This document shows positions 27,064 to 34,543 of a DNA stretch of 64,000 bases, piece after piece. The position numbers and the translations under genes are program-made. Source of the stretch: JANXVY01 sp040080145 (GTDB taxonomy: Bacteria; Pseudomonadota; Alphaproteobacteria; Rhizobiales; Hyphomicrobiaceae); contig JBEBJA010000090.1 in NCBI GenBank assembly GCA_040080145.1, forward strand, positions 54,213 to 118,212, given 5' to 3'. The notes under the pieces were generated by a model. That model saw nothing but the letters and a program-made list of their open reading frames with translations. It did no database searches and was not told the DNA's origin. How positions within the stretch are numbered: the stretch's first letter is position 1; every line of letters begins with the position of its first letter.

Positions 27064-27567
27064 TCAACAGATCTCGAACCCGCCACAGTCGAGGAGAAAG
27101 CCAACGAAGTCCTGCACGTCGTCCACATCAAGACGATAGCTGCATGGAGATGGACGGATGCTTCCCCGCCCATCGCAGCCGTTGCACCAACCTTTCTGGC
27201 CGTGGCGCGGATGGCTCTCCGTGGTGATGACGGTTTCTGGCATGGCGAACTCGCGTCCCACCTTATCGGAGCGGATGCCGCTGCCGTGGCATAGATCGCA
27301 GGGAATGTTCGGTAGGGCCGCAAGGCGGGCCTTTCGTTCGATCACGTAGGCTTCGACTCTACCTTTATCGAGAAGCGCCTTTAGCTCGTCGGCCAGTTCC
27401 AGAGAGTTCTCCTCGTCGAGACCGTAGCCCTCGTTCGAGTGCCAGTCCTCGCAGGCTCGGACAATTTCCTCCCTTGCATGGAGTTCGATGAACTCCGCCA
27501 AGGGATGCCACCGCCACACATTGCGGTGGAAGTGGTTCCCGTACCTTCCGAATACGTCCATTCCCAT
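27064..27567 (-). CDS. Protein with two DnaJ-type CxxCxGxG zinc motifs
   Basis: A 167-residue protein starting MGMDVFGRYGNHFHRNVW. CDLCHGSGIRSD (about residues 90-101) and CNGCDGRGSIRP (about 128-139) are the paired CxxCxGxG motifs of the DnaJ zinc centre, here without a J domain. The C-terminus DVQDFVGFLLDCGGFEIC resembles the end of the upstream neighbour (VLPFLRNCGGFDIF), and ELADELKALLDKGRVEAYV matches ALADRIDAALAAGRLDSLL, so the two genes are diverged tandem paralogues. The start lies 2 bp after the upstream stop. Function unknown; zinc-dependent binding is an inference. Confidence 0.7.
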   Translation of the reverse strand: MGMDVFGRYGNHFHRNVWRWHPLAEFIELHAREEIVRACEDWHSNEGYGLDEENSLELADELKALLDKGRVEAYVIERKARLAALPNIPCDLCHGSGIRSDKVGREFAMPETVITTESHPRHGQKGWCNGCDGRGSIRPSPCSYRLDVDDVQDFVGFLLDCGGFEIC

Positions 27568-27569
27568 GG

Positions 27570-27989
27570 CTAGCGCCCCCCATGTAGGTTCGGGCGCACG
27601 CGCGGTTGGGCGAGAGTATCGAAGATATCGAACCCACCGCAGTTCCGCAGGAACGGCAGCACGGATTCCATCATGTGACGGCACGGGTTTGTATAAGTCG
27701 GTAAGGGCACCGCGCGTATATCGACGCCCTGCAGAAATGCTATGGCTTTGGCGAGCAGACTGTCGAGTCTCCCAGCTGCCAAGGCGGCGTCGATGCGATC
27801 GGCGAGCGCCAACGCGTTGGCCGCGTCGAGGCCACCGCCGTGACATCCCCACCAGTGCTGACAGGTATTGTATTGTTGGCGTCCGAGTTTCCGGAACAGA
27901 CACACGGTGTCCACCCACTGCGGTATCGATGTCGGTTGGTGTTTCCGACCGGCGTCGGTGATCGGCTTGCGGCCGCACAAGGTGATAGT
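27570..27989 (-). CDS. Tandem paralogue of the zinc-motif protein
   Basis: A 139-residue protein. I choose ATG 27989 because the preceding AACGATC-type sequence matches the start context of two other genes in the element (31031 and 31430); an in-frame ATG at 28007 is the alternative. It has several scattered cysteines and histidines (CQHWWGCHGGG, NPCRHMMESV) but no CxxCxGxG pair. The ALADRIDAALAAGRLDSLL helix and the terminal FLRNCGGFDIF show kinship with the next gene. Probably co-transcribed with it. Unknown function. Confidence 0.6.
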   Translation of the reverse strand, partial: TITLCGRKPITDAGRKHQPTSIPQWVDTVCLFRKLGRQQYNTCQHWWGCHGGGLDAANALALADRIDAALAAGRLDSLLAKAIAFLQGVDIRAVPLPTYTNPCRHMMESVLPFLRNCGGFDIFDTLAQPRVRPNLHGGR

Positions 27990-28029
27990 CATGATCGTTG
28001 CTTTCATTGGTTGACGCACCAGCCGCCAC

Positions 28030-28401
28030 CGGCGGCCTCTGCGAGTACCCAAAGAGCCGAGATTGAGGGATAAGCGTAACCCGCAGCGCGGCACGCGCCA
28101 GGGCGGCCCGCCATAGCGGAGCCGTAGGGATTTTCCCTATGAGCGTTCCCGGCTCGGCTAGGGTAACTCGCCTTTCAGAGGCCGCTGAATAGCGACGTTG
28201 CCAATGAGAGCTAGAAATGGCGTGAAATCAGACGGTTCATCACGCGTCACGAATATTTGTGAAACCCTGAGGCGAGTCGTTGTCTTAATGGGCGGTTGGG
28301 TTGGTCGAGATGCTGGTGTGCTTCGCTGATCAAGAGTTTGGCTGAAGCTTCGGATGGAGCCCGGTCATCGGACTAATCCTGACTGACCGTTCTCCACCGA
28401 A
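28030..28401. other. Intergenic, no gene; relic of a lost upstream gene end
   Basis: No supported gene. Just left of this stretch (about 27985-28015) the DNA still encodes a TNESNDHD-like peptide in another frame, the C-terminal signature of two genes in the 31-kb operon, so a gene junction was probably copied here. A small palindrome TAGGGATTTTCCCTA lies near 28131-28145. Confidence 0.4.
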
Positions 28402-28947
28402 TTACAGCTTACAATCCAAGCGGCTTTCTACGCCTTGCGTTATCCGGTCTTTGGTGCCTGTCTTGTCTAAGGCTTGCAGTACGATGCCTTTGACAACCAT
28501 GCTGATTTCAAGCTCGCGTTTCTTGGTGAGGATCTCTGCGTCCAATGACCAAGTTGGCATCTCATCCCAGGCAAGGAAGTCACCCTGCAGCTTTTGTTCG
28601 AGTACGTCGAGTGAGTTAGGCTTGCTTTGGTAGATATGATACCCTTCTCTGATTTCGCTACGGCGAAGATGAGGTACAATCCGCGAGCAGCGCGGTGTTG
28701 CGCAAGCTCCACTTGCTGAGCAATATATTTTTCGAGCTATCCAATATACCCAGCTCTGCCCCTCGTTATAGCGACTCGAAGCTTTTGACTTAGTAGTGCC
28801 AGGTTGCTTTATTTCTTTAGAAGCATGGCTGCTGCTCGTTTCAGTAGAGACGAGGGCTGCGCCACCTGTTGACGTACCACCTGTTGACCCACAACCTGCT
28901 AAAGTTACCGATACTCCCAACATTAGTGCCGTGGCTAAATTCCTCAT
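28402..28947 (-). CDS. Lipoprotein, unknown function
   Basis: A 181-residue lipoprotein: MRNLATALMLGVSVTLAGCGSTGG has a clear signal and lipobox (LAGC, Cys 19). A Ser/Thr-rich linker follows (about residues 20-60), then a domain with a cysteine pattern IYCSASGACATPRCSR and a C-terminal Cys (DCKL). It is likely anchored in the outer or inner membrane facing the periplasm. GAGGCCTCC-like sequence upstream includes a possible ribosome site. Not clearly linked to neighbours; some mobile elements carry such lipoproteins for entry exclusion, which is speculative here. Confidence 0.7.
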   Translation of the reverse strand: MRNLATALMLGVSVTLAGCGSTGGTSTGGAALVSTETSSSHASKEIKQPGTTKSKASSRYNEGQSWVYWIARKIYCSASGACATPRCSRIVPHLRRSEIREGYHIYQSKPNSLDVLEQKLQGDFLAWDEMPTWSLDAEILTKKRELEISMVVKGIVLQALDKTGTKDRITQGVESRLDCKL

Positions 28948-29047
28948 GGAGGCCTCCTACGACATTGCGAGGAGTACTTGACATGATTCGCCGATTCCAA
29001 AAAGTCGGTTTATTGGTCGCGGCATCAGAGCAAAGTTGGCTCTTCTG

Positions 29048-29710
29048 TTATTTTTCCTTGACTGTGTCCGAATCGGGCTCGCAGCGCTGCGCTGCAATGA
29101 TCCTTAGTGTCGCGAGCTTAATCATTTCCGCTTTTCTAGATTCGCTTTTGGTTGGATTTACCAAATCCATTCTCGTTAATATTCCCAGACTTTTCATTAG
29201 TTCCGAGCATTTTTTGTTCTCGGTTGTGGCTCTGTTGTTAATTGCGTAGAAGAGACTCGGGTCAAGAAGTCGTATGTGTTCTGAGTAGAGCAACCCGGCA
29301 TCACGGAATTTACCCCACGGTTCGTTCTTAATGAACGTGTTGATATCAACCTTCGATCCGTATTTGCTCGATCGGTCCTTAAACATTATTTTCGGCATCG
29401 GGGGTAACGTCAGCCGTGATTCTGGATCGTACAGATCGCCGCAATTTGGATCTGAATTTTGTATGTTTTCAATGGCATCAGCGCAGGCTGCGACAAACTT
29501 CTCAAGCGTGTCAGAATCCGCGCTGTCGTTTATCAGTCCGCGCTGTTCCAACTCTTTTTGTAATCGCAATATAAATACGTCAGTCACTCTCGATTTATAT
29601 ATGTAGTTGATGCCGTTTTCAATCGTTCTCTGCTTTTTGTCGCCTTTGCTTGGTTTTTTCAATTCTTCGAAAGTGTCTATTTTTTGCTTACGCTTTAAGC
29701 CTTTGAACAT
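29048..29710 (-). CDS. Unidentified cytoplasmic protein
   Basis: A 220-residue, Lys-rich protein from ATG 29710 (MFKGLKRKQKIDTFEELKKP). No signal peptide, membrane helix or recognised motif is present. A helical N-terminal half (FILRLQKELEQRGLINDS) and a mid-region LTLPPMPKIMFKDRSSKYG stand out. Base composition is AT-richer than the adjoining transfer-type genes. About 280 bp without a gene separates it from the methyltransferase. Confidence 0.5.
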   Translation of the reverse strand: MFKGLKRKQKIDTFEELKKPSKGDKKQRTIENGINYIYKSRVTDVFILRLQKELEQRGLINDSADSDTLEKFVAACADAIENIQNSDPNCGDLYDPESRLTLPPMPKIMFKDRSSKYGSKVDINTFIKNEPWGKFRDAGLLYSEHIRLLDPSLFYAINNRATTENKKCSELMKSLGILTRMDLVNPTKSESRKAEMIKLATLRIIAAQRCEPDSDTVKEK

Positions 29711-29991
29711 GACCAACCCTACTAAACGCAAACGATATTCGGAAGGTTGGTACCTTCAGCAATATCGTGTTGTTAAGGATGAGGTAGTCTAGCCAAAGTT
29801 TGGCCTATTAGCAGATTGACACGTCGATAATGTCCTGCTCAATTTTAGCCCTGGTTGAGATACTTAAAATTGCCGCCAATTCAGTTAGTTAGCTATAATT
29901 TCTCACGGACTGAATGACGGAGAAGGTGTGCGCCGGATGGGGATAAGGTGTGGGTAACCTACGGCGCTTTGGTGTGGGGCAACACCACCTT

Positions 29992-30636
29992 CTAAGGCTT
30001 TGATGTGGTCCGAAACGGCGCCGATGCAACCCATTCGAACGTGGTGGTGCCCCGGTGGCCATGCTCCCAAATCGCCCACACGTAGCGATGCTTGGCGAAG
30101 TAGGCTGGCGCCGGCCCGTAGCGGTCGGTTGGCCAGCATACGATGTCGTCGACCGCGTAGATGCGCGCAGGGGGCTGCTGCTGGTAGAAAGGGGTCCGGC
30201 TCGCGTGGTTCAGGGAAGCCATGTTGATCAACATGGCGACCTTGCCGCCCAAGGGTGCCGTCAGCTCCAGCGCTTTGCGGACAAATGCGTCGGCGAGGCC
30301 GAAGCCGTAGGGCGGATTGGTGACGATATGCTTGGCTCGGCCAATCGGCTCTTTCAGGAAATCGATGGAGGTCAGCGCGCCGTCGTAGCCGTACCCGTGA
30401 AGGTCAGAGGCCACCACACGGTGGCCTGCCGCCTGTAGGACTTTGGCAATGGCCCCGTCGCCACAGGCTGGCTCCCAGATTGACCCGTCGAAGGATTCCT
30501 TCGAGAGTAACGCCCGCACCGCTTCGGGCGGCGTGGGATAGAACTCGTTGGGGATGCGGAACGGCTTTGGTTCGGAGCGGATCGCTATCGGTTGGCGTGT
30601 GGCCTCTATCGGCTTCTTGAGGCTCATGAACATCAT
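29992..30636 (-). CDS. Orphan SAM-dependent adenine DNA methyltransferase
   Basis: A 214-residue methyltransferase of the small phage/plasmid type. The opening EFYPTPPEAVRALL (about residues 31-44), SAM motif IWEPACGDGAIAKVL (about 53-67) and catalytic motif TNPPYGFG (about 107-114) are in the order of N6-adenine enzymes. There is no partner nuclease or specificity domain, so it is probably an orphan that modifies the element's DNA against host restriction. It is the last gene of the leftward operon; its start overlaps the preceding stop, with GAGGAGG upstream. Confidence 0.83.
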   Translation of the reverse strand: MMFMSLKKPIEATRQPIAIRSEPKPFRIPNEFYPTPPEAVRALLSKESFDGSIWEPACGDGAIAKVLQAAGHRVVASDLHGYGYDGALTSIDFLKEPIGRAKHIVTNPPYGFGLADAFVRKALELTAPLGGKVAMLINMASLNHASRTPFYQQQPPARIYAVDDIVCWPTDRYGPAPAYFAKHRYVWAIWEHGHRGTTTFEWVASAPFRTTSKP

Positions 30637-31031
30637 GAGACCACCTCCTCAATTTCGATGTCGTCCCGGACGTTTTGGATGACCTCAAAATTGTCATAGG
30701 GGCCACAGACCTCATTCATGAGTTGGTCGGCCTTGAACCGCGCTTCATCCTCGTCAACCGCGAGGATTTCCGCATGCCTCATCTCGGTTTCGACAAACGT
30801 GGCGGAGAAGCGGCGCAGAGGTTTGCCATTCGCGCAGATGATCTCTTTCACATCGGCATCCCGTATCCGCCGGAACCCCAGCGTAACGTTGTCGTTCGTC
30901 ATGGCTGGTTGCAGCTCGGCACACTCGGCGCGTGCCTTTTCCATGGCTTCGTTACTATCATTGGCGTCCACATAGACGTTCCAACGTTGGTCTCCCGTTA
31001 CCTCCACGAGGTAGGTTTTCTGGTTACTCAT
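30633..31031 (-). CDS. Small plasmid-type protein
   Basis: A 132-residue protein of unknown role. Its N-terminal fold (KTYLVEVTGDQRWNVYVDANDSNEAMEKARAE) resembles that of the products at 31423 and 32682: a strand, a second strand with V-Y/F-V-(D/E)-A, then a helix with alternating Ala. The C-terminus is acidic (DDIEIEEVVS). It overlaps both neighbours by a few bases, which indicates tight translational coupling within the nine-gene operon. Confidence 0.6.
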   Translation of the reverse strand: MSNQKTYLVEVTGDQRWNVYVDANDSNEAMEKARAECAELQPAMTNDNVTLGFRRIRDADVKEIICANGKPLRRFSATFVETEMRHAEILAVDEDEARFKADQLMNEVCGPYDNFEVIQNVRDDIEIEEVVS

Positions 31032-31257
31032 GTGCGTTGCTTTCGTTGGTTATGAGAACCCTCACCGTCTCGATGGCGCCGATGAGCAGTAGGGCTTCGT
31101 CGATGCGCCACCGCAGGTGGGGCAAACGGTCGAGCGCTGTCTCAATCTCGCCCTTGCGGGCGAAGGACGCGGCACCAACCGAAGTGTTGGCGGCCTGGAA
31201 GATCTGGCTATCCAGACGTTCAAACAGGGGCAGAAGTGCTTCGATGCGCGGGGTCAT
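31024..31257 (-). CDS. Small plasmid-type protein
   Basis: A 77-residue, mostly helical protein (RIEALLPLFERLDSQIFQAAN, then RLPHLRWRIDEALLLIGAIE). It ends ITNESNAHE, a tail shared with the 31423 product (TYESNDHE); the bases coding it overlap the start of the next gene in both cases. Unknown function. Confidence 0.55.
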   Translation of the reverse strand: MTPRIEALLPLFERLDSQIFQAANTSVGAASFARKGEIETALDRLPHLRWRIDEALLLIGAIETVRVLITNESNAHE

Positions 31258-31430
31258 TGGACCATCTCCCCGTCGTCACTCCAGGTGTGGATGTGGCGGT
31301 AGGAAACGCTGGCCATGTCATCGGCCAGCCAGCTGTCCATCACGGCATCGAAACATTCCTCGACCACGCCCTGACGGGGCGCGGATATGAAAGCGCCCTC
31401 CGGTGGGAGGGCGTTGGTTAGGCTATTCAT
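31254..31430 (-). CDS. Very small plasmid-type protein
   Basis: A 58-residue product from ATG 31430 (MNSLTNALPPEGAFISAPRQ). The start is set by the conserved junction sequence and by overlap with the preceding stop (31423). VSYRHIHTWSDDGEMVQ ends the protein, overlapping the next start. Unknown function. Confidence 0.5.
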   Translation of the reverse strand: MNSLTNALPPEGAFISAPRQGVVEECFDAVMDSWLADDMASVSYRHIHTWSDDGEMVQ

Positions 31431-31677
31431 GGTCGTTACTTTCGTAAGTTTTATAGAGGTGGGACGGCACACAAACCACCGTCCTACCCATTGCATTGGT
31501 GTCGGCTTTGGCGACATCGATGACGTCCCTGTCACGATGGCCGATAACTGTCTTGGGCAACTCCCCGACATTGTCGATGGCGGCCAAGACGCGAGTTGTG
31601 GCCTGCTTTGGAGAGGATGCCTCGACAAAGACATTCCCACCGACCTCGTACCAGTAGGTCACGACATAGATGGTCAT
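31423..31677 (-). CDS. Small plasmid-type protein
   Basis: An 84-residue protein from ATG 31677, which overlaps the preceding stop. MTIYVVTYWYEVGGNVFVEASSPKQATTRVLAA shows the same strand-strand-helix opening as the products at 30633 and 32682. The last residues TYESNDHE are encoded by DNA that also carries the next gene's start. Unknown function. Confidence 0.55.
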   Translation of the reverse strand: MTIYVVTYWYEVGGNVFVEASSPKQATTRVLAAIDNVGELPKTVIGHRDRDVIDVAKADTNAMGRTVVCVPSHLYKTYESNDHE

Positions 31678-32132
31678 TGTTCGATCTCCCCTTGCGACAG
31701 GCAGAGACTGCCGATCGCCGAAGAATTGGCGGTCTTGCTTGGCATCGCTTGACGGATGGTGTCGAAGATGTTCGGCGAGTCCTGCCAATACCGGTGTGTC
31801 TTGGCGCCTTTGATTTCATTGGCGCGCCCCAGTAGCTCGAACGCATGCGATCCCACTCGGAAGTGGAACCGCCCGTTGTCGCAGCTAAGTTGCTCAGCAA
31901 CGGCCAGGTCGTACCCGTAGAGGCTCAACCCGTCGGGGAAGAAATTGCCGATGACCTGGCACAGGCGTGCGTGGAAGGTGAACATGTCGCCATGGCCGCG
32001 CTGGAAGGTGTCCCAGGTGAAGGTCATGAAGGCCAGCACGCTTTCCAACCCGCCGTTCCAGTGCACGTAGAGGGCAACGGGATGCTGCTCGTATGCATCG
32101 TTTTCTAAGGTGATAACCGCTCGGTTTCCCAT
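31674..32132 (-). CDS. Conserved phage/plasmid hypothetical protein
   Basis: A 152-residue protein opening MGNRAVITLE and continuing ALYVHWNGGLESVLAFM, a pattern I recall from many phage and plasmid genomes with no assigned role. No signal peptide or catalytic motif is evident. Fourth gene (from the left) of the operon and the longest after the methyltransferase; overlaps the next gene by 4 bp. Confidence 0.65.
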   Translation of the reverse strand: MGNRAVITLENDAYEQHPVALYVHWNGGLESVLAFMTFTWDTFQRGHGDMFTFHARLCQVIGNFFPDGLSLYGYDLAVAEQLSCDNGRFHFRVGSHAFELLGRANEIKGAKTHRYWQDSPNIFDTIRQAMPSKTANSSAIGSLCLSQGEIEQ

Positions 32133-32146
32133 GATACGGCCCTCCC

Positions 32147-32473
32147 TTAGTATTCCGACGCCAGCATCACCGTGAGGAGACGCCGTGTCTTGCGTGGATC
32201 GGTGGGATCATGACTTGCCGACGTGTAGGTCCGGTCCATCACATCGATTTTCCAAAAGATGCGCTGGCCATCGTGATCGAACGCACCGAAGTCGTGTTCC
32301 GGTGGCCCGTCAGCCTCGTCGAATTCCCGATAGGCGCGAACCTTGGCAATGATATCCGCCAACTCCACTGGCATCACGGAAATGCCTTGGGAGATGACCC
32401 AGCGGCCAGCGCCGGCATTGTCGATACGGAACGCATCGTTGTCGGCGCGAATGCGAGGGGTGTCGATTCTCAT
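32147..32473 (-). CDS. DUF3768-family protein
   Basis: A 108-residue protein matching DUF3768: HDFGAFDHDGQRIFWKIDVMDRTY (about residues 60-83) and the end RRLLTVMLASEY are hallmarks. These are common in alphaproteobacterial plasmids and islands; the role is unknown. It overlaps the upstream gene by 4 bp (ATGA). Confidence 0.75.
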   Translation of the reverse strand: MRIDTPRIRADNDAFRIDNAGAGRWVISQGISVMPVELADIIAKVRAYREFDEADGPPEHDFGAFDHDGQRIFWKIDVMDRTYTSASHDPTDPRKTRRLLTVMLASEY

Positions 32474-32685
32474 GACAGCACCCTCCGTTCGGCCATCTGC
32501 CGTGGTTCGGGCTGTTGGCTGTATTTGAGGGTGAGGTCGTCAACGGCCTCGGTCATCAGGTCGGCGAACTCGCGGCCTGTATCGGCAGACAACTTGAAGA
32601 AATGGCGCCGAATGTAGCGCCATTGGTACTCGGTCACGAGGAACGAGAACAGGCGCACGCCGGGGGAGACTTGATGCTTTCTCAT
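32470..32685 (-). CDS. Small plasmid-type protein
   Basis: A 71-residue, mostly helical product (VRLFSFLVTEYQWRYIRRHFF; GREFADLMTEAVDDL) with no recognised motif. It overlaps both neighbours by four bases, as part of the coupled operon. Confidence 0.5.
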   Translation of the reverse strand: MRKHQVSPGVRLFSFLVTEYQWRYIRRHFFKLSADTGREFADLMTEAVDDLTLKYSQQPEPRQMAERRVLS

Positions 32686-32963
32686 GCGACGGCTCCCGCG
32701 TTGATTGTCGGAGATGGGTCGAAGCGGAGGTAGGCATCGATGGCCATGCGACGGTGCATGGGGACGATTTCAACGACGTCGTGGATGTCGGATAGGCCGT
32801 TGCCAACGACACGGTAGGAGCCGGTCAGAAGGCGGTCATTGGGCTTGAAGCGGGCGTGACGCGCTTTGACGGCTGCGGCTTGTGGAGACTGGGCGTGAAC
32901 CTCGGTCTCCCAGCGGGTCCAATCCTGCAATTGAACCCGGTATGTTTTCATCTGGGATGACAT
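32682..32963 (-). CDS. Small plasmid-type protein
   Basis: A 93-residue protein; 32963 or the internal ATG at 32951 (MKTYRVQL) may start it. KTYRVQLQDWTRWETEVHAQSPQAAAVKARHARF repeats the strand-strand-Ala-helix plan seen in the 30633 and 31423 products, suggesting these arose by duplication. Unknown function. Confidence 0.55.
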   Translation of the reverse strand: MSSQMKTYRVQLQDWTRWETEVHAQSPQAAAVKARHARFKPNDRLLTGSYRVVGNGLSDIHDVVEIVPMHRRMAIDAYLRFDPSPTINAGAVA

Positions 32964-32968
32964 CGGCG

Positions 32969-33199
32969 TTACTCCTTCTCGGTCTGTGCGGTTGCGCTGT
33001 CGTCCCTGGGCTTTGGCTTGCGGATCACCAGGCGCCCGTCAGAGGCGACGGGGAGGTATTCGAAGTTCACGTTGAGGCCTTCGCCGTCTTCGTGAGCCCA
33101 TGCGGCGCCCACCTCTTTCCAGATGGCTTTCTCGCCTTCGCCACGCACGTGATAGACACGGTGGGTTGGTCGTTTGGATTGTCGTTCTGTGGTTGCCAT
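32969..33199 (-). CDS. First gene of the operon; paralogue of the 26345 product
   Basis: A 76-residue protein from ATG 33199, with AAGGAGA about 10 bp upstream. RPTHRVYHVRGEGEKAIWKEVGAAWAHEDGEGLNVNFEYLPV and RLVIRKPKPRD align with the 26345 product along nearly their full shared length. It begins the nine-gene leftward operon (33199-29992). Its leader shares sequence with that of the 26644 gene. Function unknown. Confidence 0.65.
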   Translation of the reverse strand: MATTERQSKRPTHRVYHVRGEGEKAIWKEVGAAWAHEDGEGLNVNFEYLPVASDGRLVIRKPKPRDDSATAQTEKE

Positions 33200-33360
33200 A
33201 GGGGCTGTCTCCTTTGTTTTGGTGCAGTTCGCGTCATTGCGACCTGTCACAACTCCAAAGGGACAGAGGCCAAAAGGCCGGACCGCAACGCCCTTTACCG
33301 AAGGCGCGGAGCGGGGCTTGCGGTTTGGACTGCCTCTGTCACTGTTGTGACAGTACTCAG
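33200..33360 (-). promoter_or_regulatory. Operon leader with perfect palindrome CTGTCAC-TGTT-GTGACAG
   Basis: The 18-bp palindrome at 33336-33353 is a likely repressor site. Together with GCGGGGCTTGCGG just 3' of it on the minus strand it matches the leader before the 26644 gene at the same distance from the start. The remaining DNA to 33748 has no gene I can support and should contain the promoter of the rightward gene at 33749. Confidence 0.55.
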
Positions 33361-33748
33361 TCGCGATGGACGGGGATTCCTGCTCCACAAAGTGAGCGCG
33401 ACCCACGGCTCAAACCCTCGACGATTTCCCAACAGCCAGCCTCACTGGATGTCCGTTGTCGTCGGTGAGTCAGCCTCGATGGGAGGCGCAAGCGTGTCCA
33501 CAGACTCAAGAACGGCCCCTGCGGCAGTCTTCGGGGCAACCTCTGGCGCGGGCCAAATCCGTCTTGGTGCCGTTAGGCACGAAGCCTGTTGCAAGGTGCG
33601 CGGTCTTTGGTAAGTTGACGGAAGTTCTGGTCTCGCGAAATTGGAGTCGTCGCTGTTCGAAAATCTTGATGGCACTCGATGCGGGCTTGCGCTGATAGCT
33701 TCGCTGTTTCGGCTACAGTTTTGGTTTGTGAATAGTGGAGATTCTCCA

Positions 33749-34315
33749 ATGAACGAATGGGATGGTAACGCGCGACTCGCTTACGCTCAGCACGCTGCGA
33801 GCTTTGTCTCAGTATATCCAGCAGCAATAGACTGCGCTCATCTTGCCGTTGAAGCTCTAATTGATTTTTCGTTTGGGAAATACCCCATTGCGCTTTCTTG
33901 TTATGATGAGAAGTCCGACGCTTGGGTGACGGCATTTTCAGGCGACTTTAATAGTAAGTCCGCGTTTAGCTCAGCTGCAATTCCAGATGCTCATGAGCTT
34001 TGGGTCAAAAATACAGTTGAAGTTAAGGCAACTGAATTGTCTCCGGGCGATTTGATTATGACGATGCGTCCCAATTATTCTCATGGGCACACTCGGATAG
34101 TGCATAGTGTTGATGCTTCGATAGACCCAAGTAATCCTTACGTTGTCTGCTATCAGGGCAATCTCCCTATTAAAATACCAGTCAGAGCGGAAGGTTATTT
34201 GGCTGATATTGTGAATAGACAAGATCCATTCGACCCAAAGGGTGCCAAGACGCTTCCTAGACGATGGTTTTTTGATCATTTTAATAATGAGTTTAGAATT
34301 CGGTCCCTGATCTAA
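33749..34315 (+). CDS. Possible NlpC/P60-like (papain-fold) protein
   Basis: A 188-residue protein from ATG 33749, preceded by GGAGATTCTCC. The order of YPAAIDCAHLAVEALIDFS (Cys about residue 29), SPGDLIMTMRP (about 104-114) and HGHTRIVHSVD (His about 119) is that of NlpC/P60-type cysteine peptidases or amidases, where a DC start, a GD loop and a GH strand form the active site. The match is weak and the protein has no signal peptide. It lies 228 bp before the caspase-like gene in the same direction, so it might belong to that cassette. Confidence 0.4.
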   Translation: MNEWDGNARLAYAQHAASFVSVYPAAIDCAHLAVEALIDFSFGKYPIALSCYDEKSDAWVTAFSGDFNSKSAFSSAAIPDAHELWVKNTVEVKATELSPGDLIMTMRPNYSHGHTRIVHSVDASIDPSNPYVVCYQGNLPIKIPVRAEGYLADIVNRQDPFDPKGAKTLPRRWFFDHFNNEFRIRSLI

Positions 34316-34543
34316 TCGTCTCTCGACGTAGTCAAGTGCTGATTGCCCAGTCTTTGCGCATAAATTGGAGTTTTGACTTTTGTGGCCAAAGCGATGGTCG
34401 TCAATTATGGAGTGCTACGCTGCAGTTTTTTTTGATTTTGCGATGGCTGCGGCGAACGGATGAGACGAAATGCCAATTCACTGACGCGCAATCCTCTGGG
34501 TCTTGTTGAATTGTAAATTGAGTGGTGGTTCGACTTGCAACGC

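Noticed and set aside
26787..27323. Minus- and plus-strand frames around 26.8-27.3 kb
   Set aside because: They run through a strong terminator and the leader of the 26644 gene; composition is low-complexity Arg/Pro/Ser.
32882..33613. 243-codon plus-strand frame
   Set aside because: It is antisense to the small operon genes and crosses their promoter region; the Cys/Ser/Arg-rich product has no homologue I recognise.
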